A stretch of 64,000 nt of DNA. Origin: CAWJMN01 sp963844055. GTDB lineage: Bacteria; Planctomycetota; Planctomycetia; Pirellulales; Pirellulaceae. The translations under genes and the position numbers were made by a program. Shown here in pieces: positions 63,060-64,000 of this stretch; the stretch's first letter is position 1, and each line of letters opens with the position of its first letter. Below the pieces are notes generated by a model. The model saw only the letters and a program-made list of their open reading frames with translations. It had not been told where the DNA came from and ran no database searches. The stretch is from positions 682,001 through 746,000 of the forward strand of contig CAWJMN010000001.1 of NCBI GenBank assembly GCA_963844055.1. The letters are read 5' to 3'.

Positions 63060-64000
63060 TTATACGTCGCTGCTAGGACGCTGTTCGAGCAGTTTGTCGG
63101 TGCTGGATGGATCCACATCGTGGCAAGCGTTTGTCAGGATGTCTGAGATCTCATCCATTTCCTTCTGCCAATCCGCGAGTGAAATTTCTGGCGGGTGCAG
63201 TTCCCTAAGCTCCTTTAGAAGCAGGACCATCCGCAGGACGTGCCGGAAGATGACCCCTTCTTGTTTTTGTAGTCCACGCGCCGTGATGTATTTGTCGAAC
63301 TTGCCGCCAAATTCGATTAGTTCTCCTACGGCCCAAACGCTTTGCGTGCTGATCGAATGCACATCCGGAAACCCGGCGTCGAACAAGCGTCGAAGTTTAT
63401 CGCCTAGCGGCAAGATCCTGACACGTTCGCGCGGATCTTTGTGATAGTCGTCTTCATCCGACTCATCTTTTTGCCCTAATTCTTGCGGTGTACAAAGCCC
63501 TTGGCGAAGCAATTGCTCATGCAGTCGCGTATTGGCCAGCGGGCCCCATGGACGGTCTTCGGGATAAGGAACTCGCACCAGTTTGGCAACTGAGGCGGGC
63601 ATTTCTAGCACGCTTTCGATCGCTTCAATCCGTTCATCGCGGCTTGCAATTCCTAGCTGATCAACCAGGAAAACGCCGTAAAGTGGATTGATGCTGCGAA
63701 GCTTTACCAGTCGTGAAAGCTCTGCGGTGGGAACCGCGCAAAGCGCCTCGTAGGTTGGCGGTGGAGGAGCTTCATTTTTTACGGCGTCGCTGCTCACGCC
63801 AGTGGAAGCAACCTTCACCTCTTTGCCGGCCAATTCACTAAGGGCCTGTGCCATCAGTCGTTCGGTTTCGGTAGGGCGACGATTTTCAACGGCGGCGGCC
63901 TGCGTTTTTTCGTCAGCGGCCGCTTGAGTTGCCACAGGGGGTTCGGGCTCTAGTTTTACGTAGCCGCCGGCCCAGAGCGTGAGTAACATGCGATCCAGTT
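63060..64000 (-). CDS. C-terminal part of a larger protein, possibly DEAD/DEAH helicase C-terminus
   Basis: The reading frame is open to the right edge of the window, so the start lies outside. The visible 313 residues have a Glu/Ala/Pro-rich linker at first, then NPLYGVFLVDQLGIASRDERIEAIESVLEMP, WGPLANTRLHEQLLRQGL and EGVIFRHVLRMVLLLKELREL. The last segment and the IxS-VLE-P pattern resemble the C-terminal helical region of planctomycete DEAD/DEAH-box helicases, but no ATPase motif is visible in this part. The helicase call is therefore tentative. Confidence 0.5.
   Translation of the reverse strand, partial: LDRMLLTLWAGGYVKLEPEPPVATQAAADEKTQAAAVENRRPTETERLMAQALSELAGKEVKVASTGVSSDAVKNEAPPPPTYEALCAVPTAELSRLVKLRSINPLYGVFLVDQLGIASRDERIEAIESVLEMPASVAKLVRVPYPEDRPWGPLANTRLHEQLLRQGLCTPQELGQKDESDEDDYHKDPRERVRILPLGDKLRRLFDAGFPDVHSISTQSVWAVGELIEFGGKFDKYITARGLQKQEGVIFRHVLRMVLLLKELRELHPPEISLADWQKEMDEISDILTNACHDVDPSSTDKLLEQRPSSDV

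Overview
The window looks like a chromosomal segment of a planctomycete, most probably from the Pirellulales. The main clues are paralogous DUF1501 genes paired with very large PSCyt1/DUF1549/DUF1553 genes, an SHD1-domain protein, many exported or lipid-anchored proteins of unknown function, a signal peptidase I with large insertions, and moderate GC content. The order-level placement is inference from gene content; no rRNA gene is present. Most of the window is ordinary chromosome with short transcription units on both strands. I see no CRISPR array, insertion sequence, prophage or plasmid origin.

Layout. 0-6 kb: a bestrophin-like channel running in from the left edge (frameshifted), alanine dehydrogenase, the GTPase Der, a family 4 uracil-DNA glycosylase, an exported FKBP isomerase and a membrane protein. 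6-10 kb: an exported TIM-barrel glycoside-hydrolase-like protein and a lone DUF1501 protein. 10-15 kb: small membrane and lipid-anchored proteins, including an acyl-carrier-protein-like lipoprotein without its attachment serine. 15-23 kb: a PhnA-like zinc-ribbon protein, an NHL propeller, the first DUF1501/DUF1553 pair, and a CorA-like protein without the GMN motif. 23-29.7 kb: an altronate/galactarate dehydratase family enzyme, RpiB, a Sua5-like/phosphatase fusion, a DUF1877 protein, IspD and a frameshifted DNA polymerase III delta subunit. 29.9-38.9 kb: a lipoprotein, a PHB-depolymerase-like esterase, a His-rich P1B-type metal ATPase, a Cys-rich exported protein and a D-serine-dehydratase-like PLP enzyme. 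38.9-42.2 kb: two very small membrane proteins, an EVE-domain protein, the modABC molybdate transporter (modA frameshifted) and tRNA-Ser(CGA).

42.6-48.4 kb: an exported S9 peptidase, then an accessory-looking stretch of four unrecognised minus-strand genes flanked by short repeats. 48.4-54 kb: dapB and thrC (aspartate-family amino acids), a frameshifted SHD1 protein, and the primary sigma factor. 54.4-61 kb: a lipoprotein with a tandem Gly/Pro-rich region, then a GntR/FadR-type regulator leading into a second DUF1553/DUF1501 pair. 61-64 kb: signal peptidase I with zinc-ribbon and beta-rich insertions, a DUF486 membrane protein, and a gene cut by the right edge.

Four genes (bestrophin, holA, modA, SHD1) each appear split by one inserted or missing base. 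Their downstream frames keep good family similarity, so sequence or assembly errors are the most economical explanation, although real mutations cannot be excluded here. Nothing in the window is a clear new multi-gene system. The best candidates for a second look are the Sua5-like/arginine-phosphatase-like fusion, the serine-less ACP lipoprotein, the His-rich mini-protein pair, the FadR-DUF1553-DUF1501 unit and the 45.8-48.4 kb island.
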